Origin: Plazaster borealis
Lineage: Eukaryota > Echinodermata > Asteroidea > Forcipulatida > Labidiasteridae
Length of the DNA: 64,000 nt
NCBI GenBank assembly: GCA_021014325.1
Contig: CM037475.1
Location: 5,673,001-5,737,000 of the forward strand
Reading direction: 5' to 3'
Below the pieces are notes generated by a model. It searched no databases, was not told the DNA's origin, and saw nothing but the letters and a program-made list of their open reading frames with translations. Made by a program: the position numbers and the translations under genes. Shown one piece after another: positions 1 to 11,100 of the stretch. The first letter of the stretch is position 1. Every line of letters starts with the position of its first letter.

Positions 1-381
1 GTATATAACACTAGGGGAAATATTGACACCCAATGGCGCAACCAAGATTACTGTGATGATGACGTCGGTTCAGTATTCAGGGGGTTTCATTTCCAGACCA
101 AAGGGAGACACCTACTCATTTTTGTCAAGAGTTTCTACTCTTGTACCAATATACCCCTGTCACTGGAATTGTTTTGTGTCATTGTAACAACGTAAAATTC
201 ATGACAAGGGGAAATATATCTAGATAAACATGTAACAGGAAATTGCTTTTCAAATATTCGTTTTGAACTGTTTGTTTTGAATCCCTCAGGTTGTTACAGT
301 CCACGGCTGATGAAGGAGGGCCGTCCCACATTAAGGCAGTGACTGAATGGGAACAAGACATCAGATTCACGTAAAGTTACT

Positions 382-1082
382 TCTATGTTCGTCTAGTCAT
401 GTGGGGGGAGGGATCGAGGGGGCTGGTAATCCATGCATTTGAGGGTTTCCAAATTCCCTCTGCCCATGTCAAATACGAGGGGGCCAGATTTCATTGGCTA
501 CTTTCTCATTATTTCATATCTAAAATCCATATTTGTGTTGTTGTAAATCATCACAGTCAGTTAAATATTGTGTGATGCAAAATGCTATAGCAAATTTAAG
601 TTTGTACAAATTTGAAAGTAGAAGTGAAAAAAATCAACTGGAGAGGGTTTCCTGATATTAAATAAATGTACAATTAATATCCAAGAAGTAGTAGTTAATC
701 TCCAAAGGAGTGGGACAGATTTGAAAATTTGGGCTAACCGATTTGGATCTTTGGGCTGGCAGGGGATGTGGACTTTTGGGCTAGCAGATTCTGAACTTAG
801 CAGATTTTGAGTTTGGGGCAATACACATTTTTTTTCTATGTTCGTCCAGTCCTGTGTGGGGAGGGAAGGGCTGGTAAATCCATGGCATTTTGAGGGTTTC
901 CAAATTCCCTCTACCCATGTCAAATACGAGGGGGCCAGATTTCAGTGGCTACTTCTTTCTCATTACTTCATATCTAAAATCCATATTTGTGTTGTTGTAA
1001 ATCATCACAGTCAGTTAAATATTGTGTGATGCAAAATGCTATAGCAAATTTCAGTTTGTACAAATTTGAAAGTAGAAGTGAA
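382..1082. repeat. Direct duplication of about 247 bp (382-628 and 835-1082)
   Basis: Both copies start TCTATGTTCGTC and end near AAAGTAGAAGTGAA with only scattered differences. They are separated by about 206 bp that include CAGATTTGGA-type repeat units. The two overlapping-strand reading frames here are by-products of the duplication. Confidence 0.9.
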
Positions 1083-1325
1083 TCTCCAATAGAGTAGGAC
1101 AGATTTTGAACTTTGGGCTTGCAGATTTGGAACTTTGGTCTATCAGATTTTGAGCTTGGGTCTATCTTGTAGATTTTGAACTTAAGGCTAGCAGATTTGG
1201 AACTTGGGTCTAGCAGATTTTGAAATTGAGGTTTGCAGATATTGATCTTTGGGCTAGCGGATGTGGAACTTTAAGGTAGCAGGTCTGGAACTTTTAAGTT
1301 ATCAGATCTGGAACTTGTAACCATG
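1083..1325. repeat. Degenerate tandem array, unit about 28 bp
   Basis: Repeated variants of GCAGATTTGGAACTTTGGGC follow the second 250-bp copy. Diverged units also follow the first copy (700-830), so the array seems to be part of the duplicated block. Confidence 0.8.
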
Positions 1326-1820
1326 AAATAGGAACCTTGAAATATCAGACTGTTTCTTAAATCTATTGACTTAAAAAAACCGAGCTTTCTGTACTTTGCT
1401 GAGCGTAACATTCACAGCAACAGGTGGACACAGAAGAGTTTCTGTCTCGATGAGTCAAGTGTGAGGGAGTCAGTAATTACTTCAGTTGCCTTCAAGTTTG
1501 AACTTTGTGTAAGATTAAGTCGGACCGTTACATACGTAGCTGCTTTTGGTTGGTTCTTCTATCACTTCAGTATCCATGCATTGATCAAGGACTTATTAGG
1601 GGCTGTGGTTTCCTGTTCCACTACAAGGATTAAAGGCTCCAATCACCTTTGTATGTACCGTGTTCATTGGACCCGTTCACCTGGAACCGTATTCCTTCTT
1701 TGGATCTGAGGATGTAGTTTTTGCTATGAAAGCTCATGCTAGTCTTTGTAAATTTAGTAATAGTGCTGCCACTACCATTTATTTATCTATAACAATTTTT
1801 AAACTAATGAGCTAATTTCC

Positions 1821-2760
1821 AGGATATAAAAAACCCAGGAAATTCCTGGGTAACTATTAACCACCCCTGTTTTCTTGGGTAATGCTAACCCCTACCGCCG
1901 CCACATGTTCAGTTTCTTGGGCAAAATTAACATTCACTATAGTCCCTTTTACAATACATGAATTTCTCAGGAAATTCCGGGAAAAATTTGTTTGACCTTT
2001 TCTCACTTGAGTTGTTAACCCTAACTGCAAACTCCTGGGAAAAAGCAAGTTCTCTGGAAAATAGCTTCCCCCTTCTTTGGAGTAGGGTTAAGCCACATAA
2101 CGCCAGGGTTAGCATACTGAATGTTAATTTTCTCCAGGAAAATCACATCAAATGTGAAATGAAATCATGGGGTGACGGTGGGGTTGAGGTTCCCCCAGGA
2201 TTTTCTTGGGGTTATATTTCCTGGGAAGTGGCTCGGTAGTGTAAAAAGGGCTGATTATTATACAGGATTGGTAGAGCTGACAAAACAGCTGCAAACAAAG
2301 TTCATGTTTTGTGTGATTAACCATATACATGTACATGAAATAACAAACCTGTGAAAATTTGAGCTCAATTGGTCATCGAGATCACGAGAAAATAGTGAAA
2401 AGAGACCTTATGTGTTTTCTGTTTTTCAAACATCGAGTTTATTATCACGCGTGATAAAAACTATTGTTTTACTCATTTCTCAGAAACGATAGCATTTTAG
2501 GCAGAAATATTTTAAGGAACCCTTTCTACCATTACTTACTTACAATCATGTAAGTTATGTGTGAATCTGTGAACAATTTGTGTTTTTCGTCTTACCAATA
2601 GTGTACAGGGCCTTTAAACTCGACTCCTAAGCAGGGGAAGATATTTCCCAGGGAATGGCTTCTTCTTGTGAGTTTGCCAGGGTTAGCAATACAAGTGTGA
2701 GAAGGTCAACCAAATTTACCCGGGAATTACCCGGGAGATATGTCTAGTGTGAAAGGAGCT
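1821..2760. repeat. Complex repeat block with CCTGGGAAA motifs
   Basis: Many short words such as CCTGGGTAA, CTGGGAAA, CCCGGGA and GCTAACCC recur in both orientations, as in a diverged palindromic MITE. A TTAA-family element (2245-2613) sits inside. No exon is recognised. Confidence 0.55.
2245..2613. mobile_element. Diverged TTAA-type MITE
   Basis: It shares most of its length with the element at 25223-25565: TATACATGAAATAACAAACC-like core, TTATGTGTTTT, TTTTACTCATTTC. It ends GGGCCT followed by TTAA. The left TTAA has decayed to TAAA. Confidence 0.7.
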
Positions 2761-2884
2761 GATCTGACTAAACACAACTATGGCCGGAAATCCATTGTGT
2801 CCATCTTGCGTTGTGAGTAATGCCTAGTGTGCAATGCGTAAAAATGAAAATACACGCCACGCAATGCACACAAATTCCATGTAT

Positions 2885-3215
2885 AATAATAATAATATTT
2901 AGTTCTTATATAGCGCATTTTACAATAACCTATAGATGCGCTTTACATTGGTGCCCTTGTCATTGGGCCAATAACATTCAGCCTGTAATCTTTCTCAGCT
3001 CCCGAAGCTGCTGTGGCGCTCTGAAGGCTTTTTCAAACACAATATAGACCTCTACCCTCGCAGGTACCCATTTATAACACCGGGTGAAGAGAAGCAATTA
3101 TAGTAAAGCATCTTGCAAGGGTACAAGTGTCACGACCGGGATACGAACCCACACCCCGATGACTTAACATCAGAATTGAATCCGATGCTCTAAACCCCTC
3201 GGCCTCGACACCCTG
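2885..3215 (-). mobile_element. tRNA-Leu-like SINE (copy 1)
   Basis: Read on the minus strand, a tRNA-like head (GGCCGAGGGGTTTAGAGC, then GGGTTCGTATCCCGG) is followed by a body with CTTCTCTTCACCC and a tail GCGCTATATAAGAAC ending in ATTATTATT. It matches the better copy at 59505-59858. Confidence 0.85.
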
Positions 3216-4594
3216 TATCCGTATTGCGTACAGTGTTTTCCAAAAAAATAACGTGCATTGCTTGGCGTGTGTTTTAATTTTTTAAGGATTACGCACTACG
3301 CATTATGCACAGCGCATGCAGTTCACGATTCCCCTGTGTGTTACAGCATAGAGAAAAGGACAGAGATCTCTGTTCTTTCCCTATGGTTACAGCTACGCAG
3401 TAGTTTAGATTCTAAGTCCAGCCTGGAGCCGCTCCAGCACTTTTGCAACCCGATCTTTCCTGGCTTTATAAGAACAGATGGTAACGCTGTCATTATAGCA
3501 TTATCCTCTCCTCTAAGGTGTGTGTTTCAGAGTCCTGGGTTGTTTTATCGAGGAGCTGTTTATCTTGGGAAAACCCTCTTATGGAATTATCACATGTTGG
3601 AATAGGTGGATTTCAATGAAGTCACAAATTTCCCCATAATCCTCTGTAATGTTTGCCATCTTAAAGGTACATTGTACAACAACGAAGTTGTAATGGAAAA
3701 TTAAATTTAAAATCATCAAAGATGGCGACTGTTAGCCAATGAGAGAGGATTGTGGGATGTGCGACGTCATGTGCAATCCACCCATGGTTTTGGATATTGT
3801 GCCTGTAGATTAGGGTCAGGGTGGTTTCTTTAATAACAGGGACCCACAAATATTGTGTTAAAAATATCAAGCAGGTCACCTAGAATCGGACTAGTACAAG
3901 GTTCTCCCCAGGATTTTTCATACATTCTGGACAAAATTTTTACAAGTTTGGCCAAAGCTTGCTAAATTGAAACAAGGTCCTCTTAATGGTTTTTTAACTT
4001 GATGTTTATGGTTGGTTTTGAAAGCTCTACTGTGCAATCTGGAGCACTATTAAAGGTTTTTTTAAATGATTTTTTGTGAATTTGATCTTCAATAAAAAAA
4101 ATTTCTTCTTCTGTACCTTGAATAAATCAGCCCGTTATTCTGGAATATTGACGTAATTTGCTAGAAATGTCAGACTAGACTTCACCTACATGTACGTCAC
4201 TCTGTACGGTAAAGTCTTGAATGAAGAAATAAGACAGCGCTGGTCTTGAGTAGGGTAATTACATTCCAATGCAGTCCTCTGGTTAAGTTTGGGAGGTTGA
4301 AACGTAAAAAAAAAATACATGTATGTGCTTGTTTTGCTTGCTGCAATGAAAATAAGCAAAAGTGGGTTTTTTGGATGCTATTTTTCACCTTCAACAGTAT
4401 TAAGTCAGATGGAGGTATCTTCCTCTAGAGAAATGGTACTGGTATGAACTTTTCAATCCATGAGTTTTCAGATAGAAATCTTGTCCTTTGTAAAAAATTC
4501 CCTTAGCATAAAGGGCTAGCCAGTTCTGGCAACAAAGGGTGCATTATGTTTTGTATAACAGCAATTTGCTGTTTGTGTGTTTTAGGTCAAGTTG

Positions 4595-5780
4595 TGTTTA
4601 TACCTTTCTTTTGCAACGTCCCAGCCAAAAAATTGCCAAAGTATGGGCAGCCTTCACATAAAAAAAACAACAACAATTTATCATTTATTACAATAACTGT
4701 ATCAAATTATCCATACCACTGATAAATCAATTGTGCTACCCATAAGAAAAATGGCACATATTCATCATAAAAAGGGCTTTTAAATGTTTGATAAAAAAGG
4801 GTAGATTTATGCCACTCTAGTTATGTATTTTGTGTGCTCAAGGCCGCCCATACAATATGGTGGTCGGTTTTGTAAACATAAGAAAGGTCTATTGACCTTT
4901 CTTTTGCAACGTCACAGCCGCGAGTTTTGCCAACCTTGGTTGGCAAAAAGTACGACCGGCCTTCACTGTAAAAAATACAGCAGTTTATTATTTAACCAAT
5001 AATGCTATCAAATTAATACCTATAGATATATAAAACTTACTGGATATATAAAACTTACTAGATAATATATAATTTGTAATGTTTTGCTAAAAAAAGGCAA
5101 CTTTTTGCCAAGCCAGTTAATACATTGTTAGCTACTCGGGGTGCACCCCACTAAATATACTCCCATAGCATACAGTGCAAAATGCTAAATATTCAAAAAT
5201 ACAAAAACAAAAACTTGAAAGTCTCACAGCTTTTTACAGTAAAGTGGTAAAGGGGAAAATTATCCATTGACTCTTGAACTTTTATCCTCTGCTCAATTTA
5301 ATATGGGAAGTCCCAAGGCTTGGCGAGTTATTCTCCCTCCAAATAAAAACACCCCTACAGCAGTGTAATTTTCTATACGTCCGAGCATCAATCTTGAAAA
5401 ATGTCCTCGCACCTCTCGGCAAGTAGGACCATTTTTTCCAGGGCTTATGTCATCCACAATACCTCAAGTTTGAAGTCAACAACCCCCCAGGTCACAATTG
5501 GGCAAATATTTTACAGTGTATCACTTTTATTGGGATTTTAAATCTGTCTTATATAGAATATTTTGAGGGCCTACAAAATAGTAATGAGGCCGACGCTCTG
5601 TATTCTCCCTATTTTGTGGGGCGCACCTTATACTCAAGGCCTTCTATACAAAATGGTGGTCCATGTTTGCAAACAAAAGAAAGGTCTATATGCATGCTTC
5701 TGTAGGTTATGTTTAAAATTGAGTGTTCAAAGTTGGTGCTTGGAAACAGTCAATGTTTTTTTAGGATACAGGATATTGAG
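4595..5780. repeat. Interspersed repeats, including a 450-bp family repeated inverted at 54070-54590
   Basis: 4602-4690 and 4880-4990 share CTTTCTTTTGCAACGTC with each other and with 43590-43670. Sequence from 5145 to about 5600 (CCCATAGCATACAGTGC, GTCTCACAGCTTTTTACAG, GCTCGG near the end) recurs in reverse complement near 54070-54590 in ECSIT intron 1. Confidence 0.75.
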
Positions 5781-5984
5781 TTAATCAATGAAACTCCGAA
5801 ACAAAAGAACTACCTGTAGACAAACAAGAGATCAGTAACAATACAGGACATTGTTATTTAGCCAGAAAGATCAAGCAACTAGTTAAGATGCTTTCTTATT
5901 GAATATCGCCCTCTAGTGTCGAGATGAGCCTGAACAAGTTTACTTGAGCCTGTTTTCCGTGGGTCTGGCCCATGTTTCGTAAAA

Positions 5985-6150
5985 TTGGAAAGCAGAGAAT
6001 TGTGCTTAGCAAGTTTTTCTGCTAAGCAAAAAAATAGCGGGGAATCAGTGACAAACTTTGTACACTACATGGCAATTTGGCTGGTAACCAGTTTCTGCTA
6101 AGTTTCTGCTAAGCAAGAATTTTCTTTGATAAGCAATGTTTTGTGCTTGT
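5985..6150. mobile_element. Partial MITE-A fragment
   Basis: AAGCAGAGAATTGTGCTTAGCAAG and repeated GTTTCTGCTAAGCA words match inner parts of the MITE described at 7205-7396; the ends are decayed. Confidence 0.6.
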
Positions 6151-6421
6151 GTAATTCACTATATGTAATTCGCGTCAGGGTGTACGTGATGCAAAACAAG
6201 TCAACAAACTGGGGTTTTTTCATTGTCATTATTATGTTTATGTAATTCGTCATTGATGCAAGAAAACTACATACAGGCAATTAAAATAAGATGAAACTGT
6301 AATTGTGATGAAAGCGCCCTCATTGGGCTCTGGTAGTAATGAGCCAGTTTGGAGGCTGATTCCAATTAACAGCTGCCAACCTCTAACCTCCAACCCAGTC
6401 ATTACTTTGCAGTGAAGATTT

Positions 6422-6922
6422 GGGCCCAGTTTTATAGAGCTGCTTAAAGGGACACGTTGCCTTGGATCGGGCGAGTTGGTCTATCAAAAACATTTGTAAC
6501 CGTTTGTTTTAAAATTCATACAGTTAGAAAGATGTTTTAAAAGTAGAATACAATGATCCACACAAATATGTCTCGAAATTGCGTCGTTTTCCTTTTAAAT
6601 CGTTAACAAACACGGTCGGCCATTTTGTAGAGTCAACATTTTGACTCCACAAATGGCCGACCGTGTTTGTTCGCAAAGAAAAAGGAAAACCACGCAATTT
6701 CGAGGCATATTTGTGTGGATCATTGTATTCTACTTTTATAACGTCTTTCTAACCATATGCATTTTATAACAAACGGTTTCAAACGCTTTTTTTTTAGACC
6801 AACTCGTCCGATCCAAGGCAACGTGTCCCTTTAAGCAGAATTAACAAACATCTGCTCAACAAAAATTAGCTGGAAACCAGTCAGTAAAGGTACACATGAC
6901 ACAGTATTTTAACTGTTAGCCT
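6422..6922. mobile_element. MITE-A copy split by a TTAA insertion
   Basis: The left piece GGGCCCAGTTTTATAGAGCTGC reaches TTAA at 6444-6447. The right piece resumes at TTAA 6831-6834 with GCAGAATTAACAAACATCTG. The two pieces rejoin into a continuous MITE-A sequence if 6448-6830 plus one TTAA are removed. Confidence 0.88.
6448..6830. mobile_element. Long foldback element with TTAA target duplication
   Basis: The 383-bp insert begins AGGGACACGTTGCCTTGG and ends with its reverse complement. The two arms, about 190 bases each, are near-perfect inverted repeats meeting at GGTCGGCCATTTTG near 6640. TTAA flanks both sides. TTAA duplication is typical of piggyBac-class insertion; no transposase is encoded. 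A truncated copy lies at 30676-30890. Confidence 0.9.
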
Positions 6923-7204
6923 AATTCTTTTTGTACTTTATGCGGTCTATGTGAAATTGGGACCCAGGTCCTCATACCGTTTATTTCAATTATTCAATAA
7001 TAGTTATCAATCAATCAAAAGACATTTATTTAGTGCAAAAATGAAAAGATCTGAAACACTGGGTTACAAACAGGTGGTGAAACAATCATCAGGAAACCTG
7101 CTGAAACAGGTCAGCTTTCTGGACTCTTTTTGTAACAAATTCACATATATAATGTGTTCCACGAGCTTGTTCCCGATTTGGGAATCATAAACAGAGAATG
7201 TCCA

Positions 7205-7396
7205 GGGCCCAATTTCATAGAGCTGCTTAAGCGCAACAAGTAGCTAAGCACAACAAAATTGTGCTTAGCAGAATAAGGTTACCAGCCAAAATAACATGTC
7301 ACATGTACAATCTGTGACTGGTATCCTGCTAATTTTTGCTAAGCAGAAAATGCTTAAACAATATATTCTACTTAAGCAGCTCTGTGGAATTTGTCG
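7205..7396. mobile_element. MITE-A, full-length type copy
   Basis: Starts GGGCCCAATTTCATAGAGCT and ends with the inverted AGCTCTGTGGAATTTG. Inside are inverted GCTTAAGC / GCTAAGCA words and GGTTACCAGCCAAAAT. It is a short palindromic non-coding transposon with at least ten other copies in the window. Confidence 0.9.
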
Positions 7397-7477
7397 CTGG
7401 TCCCCCAAAACGATCAAGAAGATTTGATAGTGCGTATGTGCGTTCACAATGGATATGCATTATTGCGTCACTCATCT

Positions 7478-7763
7478 GGGCCCAATATCATAGAGCTGCT
7501 TAACGGTAGATTTTTCTCTTACTGGGCGAGTTTCCATTTCATAGCGCTGCTACCCTTAAGCACACGAAAAGGCATTCTAACCTTCCGGTGCTTACTGTAT
7601 GAAAATGAATGCCGTAACAATGCAAATCCATGGTGAACGCACAAGCTGGCTGCCTAATTTTCTTGCTAACCTGTTAGATACGCTTACACTTAGGCAAATT
7701 TTTCTGCTATAGTTAGCACAGAAATTTGCTTACTGTTAAACAGCGATATGAAATTGGCCTCTG
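7478..7763. mobile_element. MITE-B copy 1
   Basis: It has the same outer ends as MITE-A (GGGCCCAAT...AAATTGGCC) but a different body with GCGAGTTTCCATTTCATAGC, GCACACGAAAAGGC and CCTTCCGGTGCTTACTG. Other copies lie at 12462-12690, 41532-41815 and 46079-46150. Confidence 0.88.
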
Positions 7764-7976
7764 CTTACAAGAACCAGCAAGTTAGCATGCCTTTTACTCT
7801 GAAAATATAAACTGCGCTAAGGGTTACTCCGTAAGTCATAAAAGATTCTGCTTACAGGCATTTATAAAATTGGTCCCTGTAAGCGAAAGAAAAGCAAAAC
7901 ATATCCTTCTTATGAGAAAAAAAAAGTACTCAAAATATTTGTCAATGATCATATTACATTCTTGATCCATCTGCAG

Positions 7977-8106
7977 GTTTACTCAGAGAGTTCTAAGCAT
8001 CTTCATTGAAGAAGACGAGAGTGTACAGAGACATCGTTTAGCTCATCAGCAACCTGTCAAGGCCTCATTGTCTGACTGCATGGATCTATACACTCAAGAA
8101 GAAAGG
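7977..8106 (+). CDS. USP31: USP31 exon a (pre-finger region)
   Basis: It starts after the acceptor CTGCAG and ends at the donor GTAGGC. Only the frame starting at 7978 is open. It encodes 43 residues ending [12 protein letters not shown], which run straight into the finger exon, as in USP31/USP43. Confidence 0.88.
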
Positions 8107-11100
8107 GTAGGCTAATGCTCCTTGTTTGGTGTTAATTAATTTTATGGTAGTTTGGTGTTATGTGGTGTAGTGTTAGTTTGGTGTTATTTAATTTATTATT
8201 TCATGTGACTGGCCCTCTTCTTGTGTCTGTTGCATTTCTGTAATGTGACTACTCTTGGTAACATTGTCCAACGAGTTGACCAACCATTTCAAACTATTCT
8301 ACTGCATGCCATATTGCAGACATTCATAACAGCAGTGGATGATATTGAATGGAGGTTCGACTGTATAGTGTAAATGCATTCACCACATTATATTGTATTG
8401 CAGACTGGCATAGTTTATCCATAATTCCAAACCACAGTGGATGACATTGAATGGTCAGACAGTACGAGGGTTCTAACTGTGTACTGTGTCGAGGCATTCA
8501 CCACGTGATATCATATTGCAGGCTGGCATAGTTTATCCATCATTCCAAACCACAGTGGATGATATTGAATGGTCAGACAGTAGGAGGGTTGACTGTGTAC
8601 TATGTAGATGCATTCACCACATGATATCATACTGCAGGCTGGCATAGTTAGGTCGTGTCCGAATTGGCTACGGCTACGTCTACAGCTACAGCTACGTCTA
8701 CAGCTACGGCTAGATTTCCACGTCATCATGCATCGAAGTATAGGACATCCTTAGCAACAGTTCTTGTCATAGCTGTAGCTGCCAATTCGGATACGGCCTT
8801 ATCTATTATTCAGAACCATAGATGATATATTGAGTGGTTAGACTATTTTGTAAAAGTAGTTGAATTCTATACTCTGTTATTATGTCTTGCCAGTACTATG
8901 TTCTCCGCTCATCTAAATCCTCTCCTTCTAATGTTGATTGTAATTTATTGTATTGATTGTTTGATTGATTGATTTGATTTTTGTATGTAAATTGATTTAA
9001 CCTTTCGGGGTGGGGGTGTTGAGGGTTTGTTCCAGATTCGTAGGGGAATACTTGAATAAATACTTGTTTTAATGCTTTCAATAAGAGAGTTACTTTTAAA
9101 GAAACCTATCTTGAAATTAATCTTAAGAAATTGAATGTTTAACACTTGTGTTAATTAAATTCTTATGATTTGAATGCAGCTGGGTTCAGACAATGCCTGG
9201 CATTGCCCATTCTGCAAGAAACTCCAGCAAGGCTCCAAGAGGCTTAGCCTGTGGTCCCTCCCTGATGTGCTAGTTATTCATCTCAAGAGATTCAAACAGG
9301 TATGTGAGACCCAGGTCCAGGCTATAACAAGACCCAAACCTAGACTATGTGAGTCCCAAACCCAAGCTAATCCAGACCCAAGCCAAGGGAGAATAATTTG
9401 CAGGGGCAACAAGGCCAAAACCTTGTGGCAACAAAAGGTTAAAAAATAAGGGGCAACAGGACCTTGGAAGCCATGTCTACTTAAGGCTTGGTGTTTAACT
9501 CTATTACGCGCCAACCAATTGTTTGCAACCGGTTTAAATCCCTACAGAAAAACAGTTGTAAAACACAAAATAAAGATCGCCGGCCACACAGTTATCAGAA
9601 TGGGAAAGAGGACTCTAGAGGGCGCTATTGCGACCTGTTTTTAGGGGGTTCGCCATTTGCGAGAAACAAGTAAACATTTAATATGTCCATTAGACCAATT
9701 TATCACTAAAATTAATGGTTCATGGAAGGATTAAAAGTTATTATTATTATTATATATATTTTTTTTTCTAGATGAATACCAGTCGCACAAAGCTAGACAC
9801 CCTGGTAGATTTTCCAATCCAAGGACTCAACATGGCGCAGTACATCGCACGCAGGCAACAGAATGCCCACGCTGCCTCGCTGAACGCTCTGACTGGCTGG
9901 TCGCCATGGCGACACATCCACAGACGCCGTGCCCATCATGTGACGGAGCACGTGTATGATTTATACGCCGTGTGTAATCACATCGGTAGCATGCAAGGGG
10001 GACACTACACAGGTGAGTTGAAATGTCTCCACATGCAGTACGCCCTCGCTTGATATGACAATGGGGAGAAATACATTCTCAGAATAGAAAGAAACAGTTG
10101 GAAGACCTTGATTGCCGCCAGAGACAAGAATTGATGACTCGAACCAGAGACTAGCAATGGTTGAGGGCTAAATGCTGCCGTATCGTGGCATGGCATTAGG
10201 CTCAAGCCCTGATGGCTGAGTCATCAGGATGGGGGCTGGGATCCCAATCGAGACACTTGTGTCCTTGGGCAAGACACTGAAGTATTATTGCTTCCCATCA
10301 CCTAGGAGTAAATGGGTACAGGTGAGGGTAGAGATTGTTGATGTGAATAATGAGCAAACCTATGCGCCCATTTGGCTGCCGGTGCTGCATACTCCTAAGG
10401 AGTTGAGATGATTTCAGGAGTTCTTAAGGCCCAATGAACAGGGGTAGTAATAGTGTAAGGCGCTTTGATACAATGTTTAAAAGTGCTAAATTGCCTATTA
10501 TGATTAGTATTAATATTAATAAACCTAAAAGTGTAGCATAAGAGAAATTACCAGGCAAAATTACGTGTGATTCAAATTAATCGTGACTGGTTCCCTGCTT
10601 ATTTTCAGTAAACAGATAATGAGATCGTTGGGCAATATTTGGCCCTGGTTTCAAAAATGATATAAGTCAGTGAATCGCACACCCGAGTGCAACTTTTTCC
10701 CTGGTAAACTCTGCTGTCTTCAATTCTTTAAAACACTTAACTTTGCATCCTTCATTTTTCTTCATCCATCCATTTTGTAATCACTACTTGTTCATATTTA
10801 CTTTCCTTTAGGATTTTATTTTCCTGTTGCTTCTGTTGTGACTACTAATATTTGTTTACAACTTTTGATACTGTTTGTTTATGGACATGTGTGAGTGTTC
10901 AGAAAGTTTTAGGAATTGTCTTTGTGTTCGTGTGTTGTCTTGTTGCACTTTTTGAGAACCACATTGTTGACTTTGTGCTATTTTAAACAGTATGTGATCT
11001 TTTTCCTGTCCTGATGTTTTATCTTGGATTTTTCATATTTTATAGTAATCAGAAAAAAGTAAAAATTTTAAATAATGTTAATTTTTTAGCATTTCGTTAG

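Larger units (their letters stand above)
1..7976. other. Probable USP31 intron or upstream sequence, repeat-rich
   Basis: No exon of the USP catalytic domain (Cys box, first CxxC) could be recognised here, so this is read as intron 5' of exon 7977. It holds a 250-bp direct duplication, a degenerate array, SINE copies, a TTAA foldback element nested in a MITE, and further MITE copies. Open frames here are short and fall largely inside these repeats. Confidence 0.6.
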
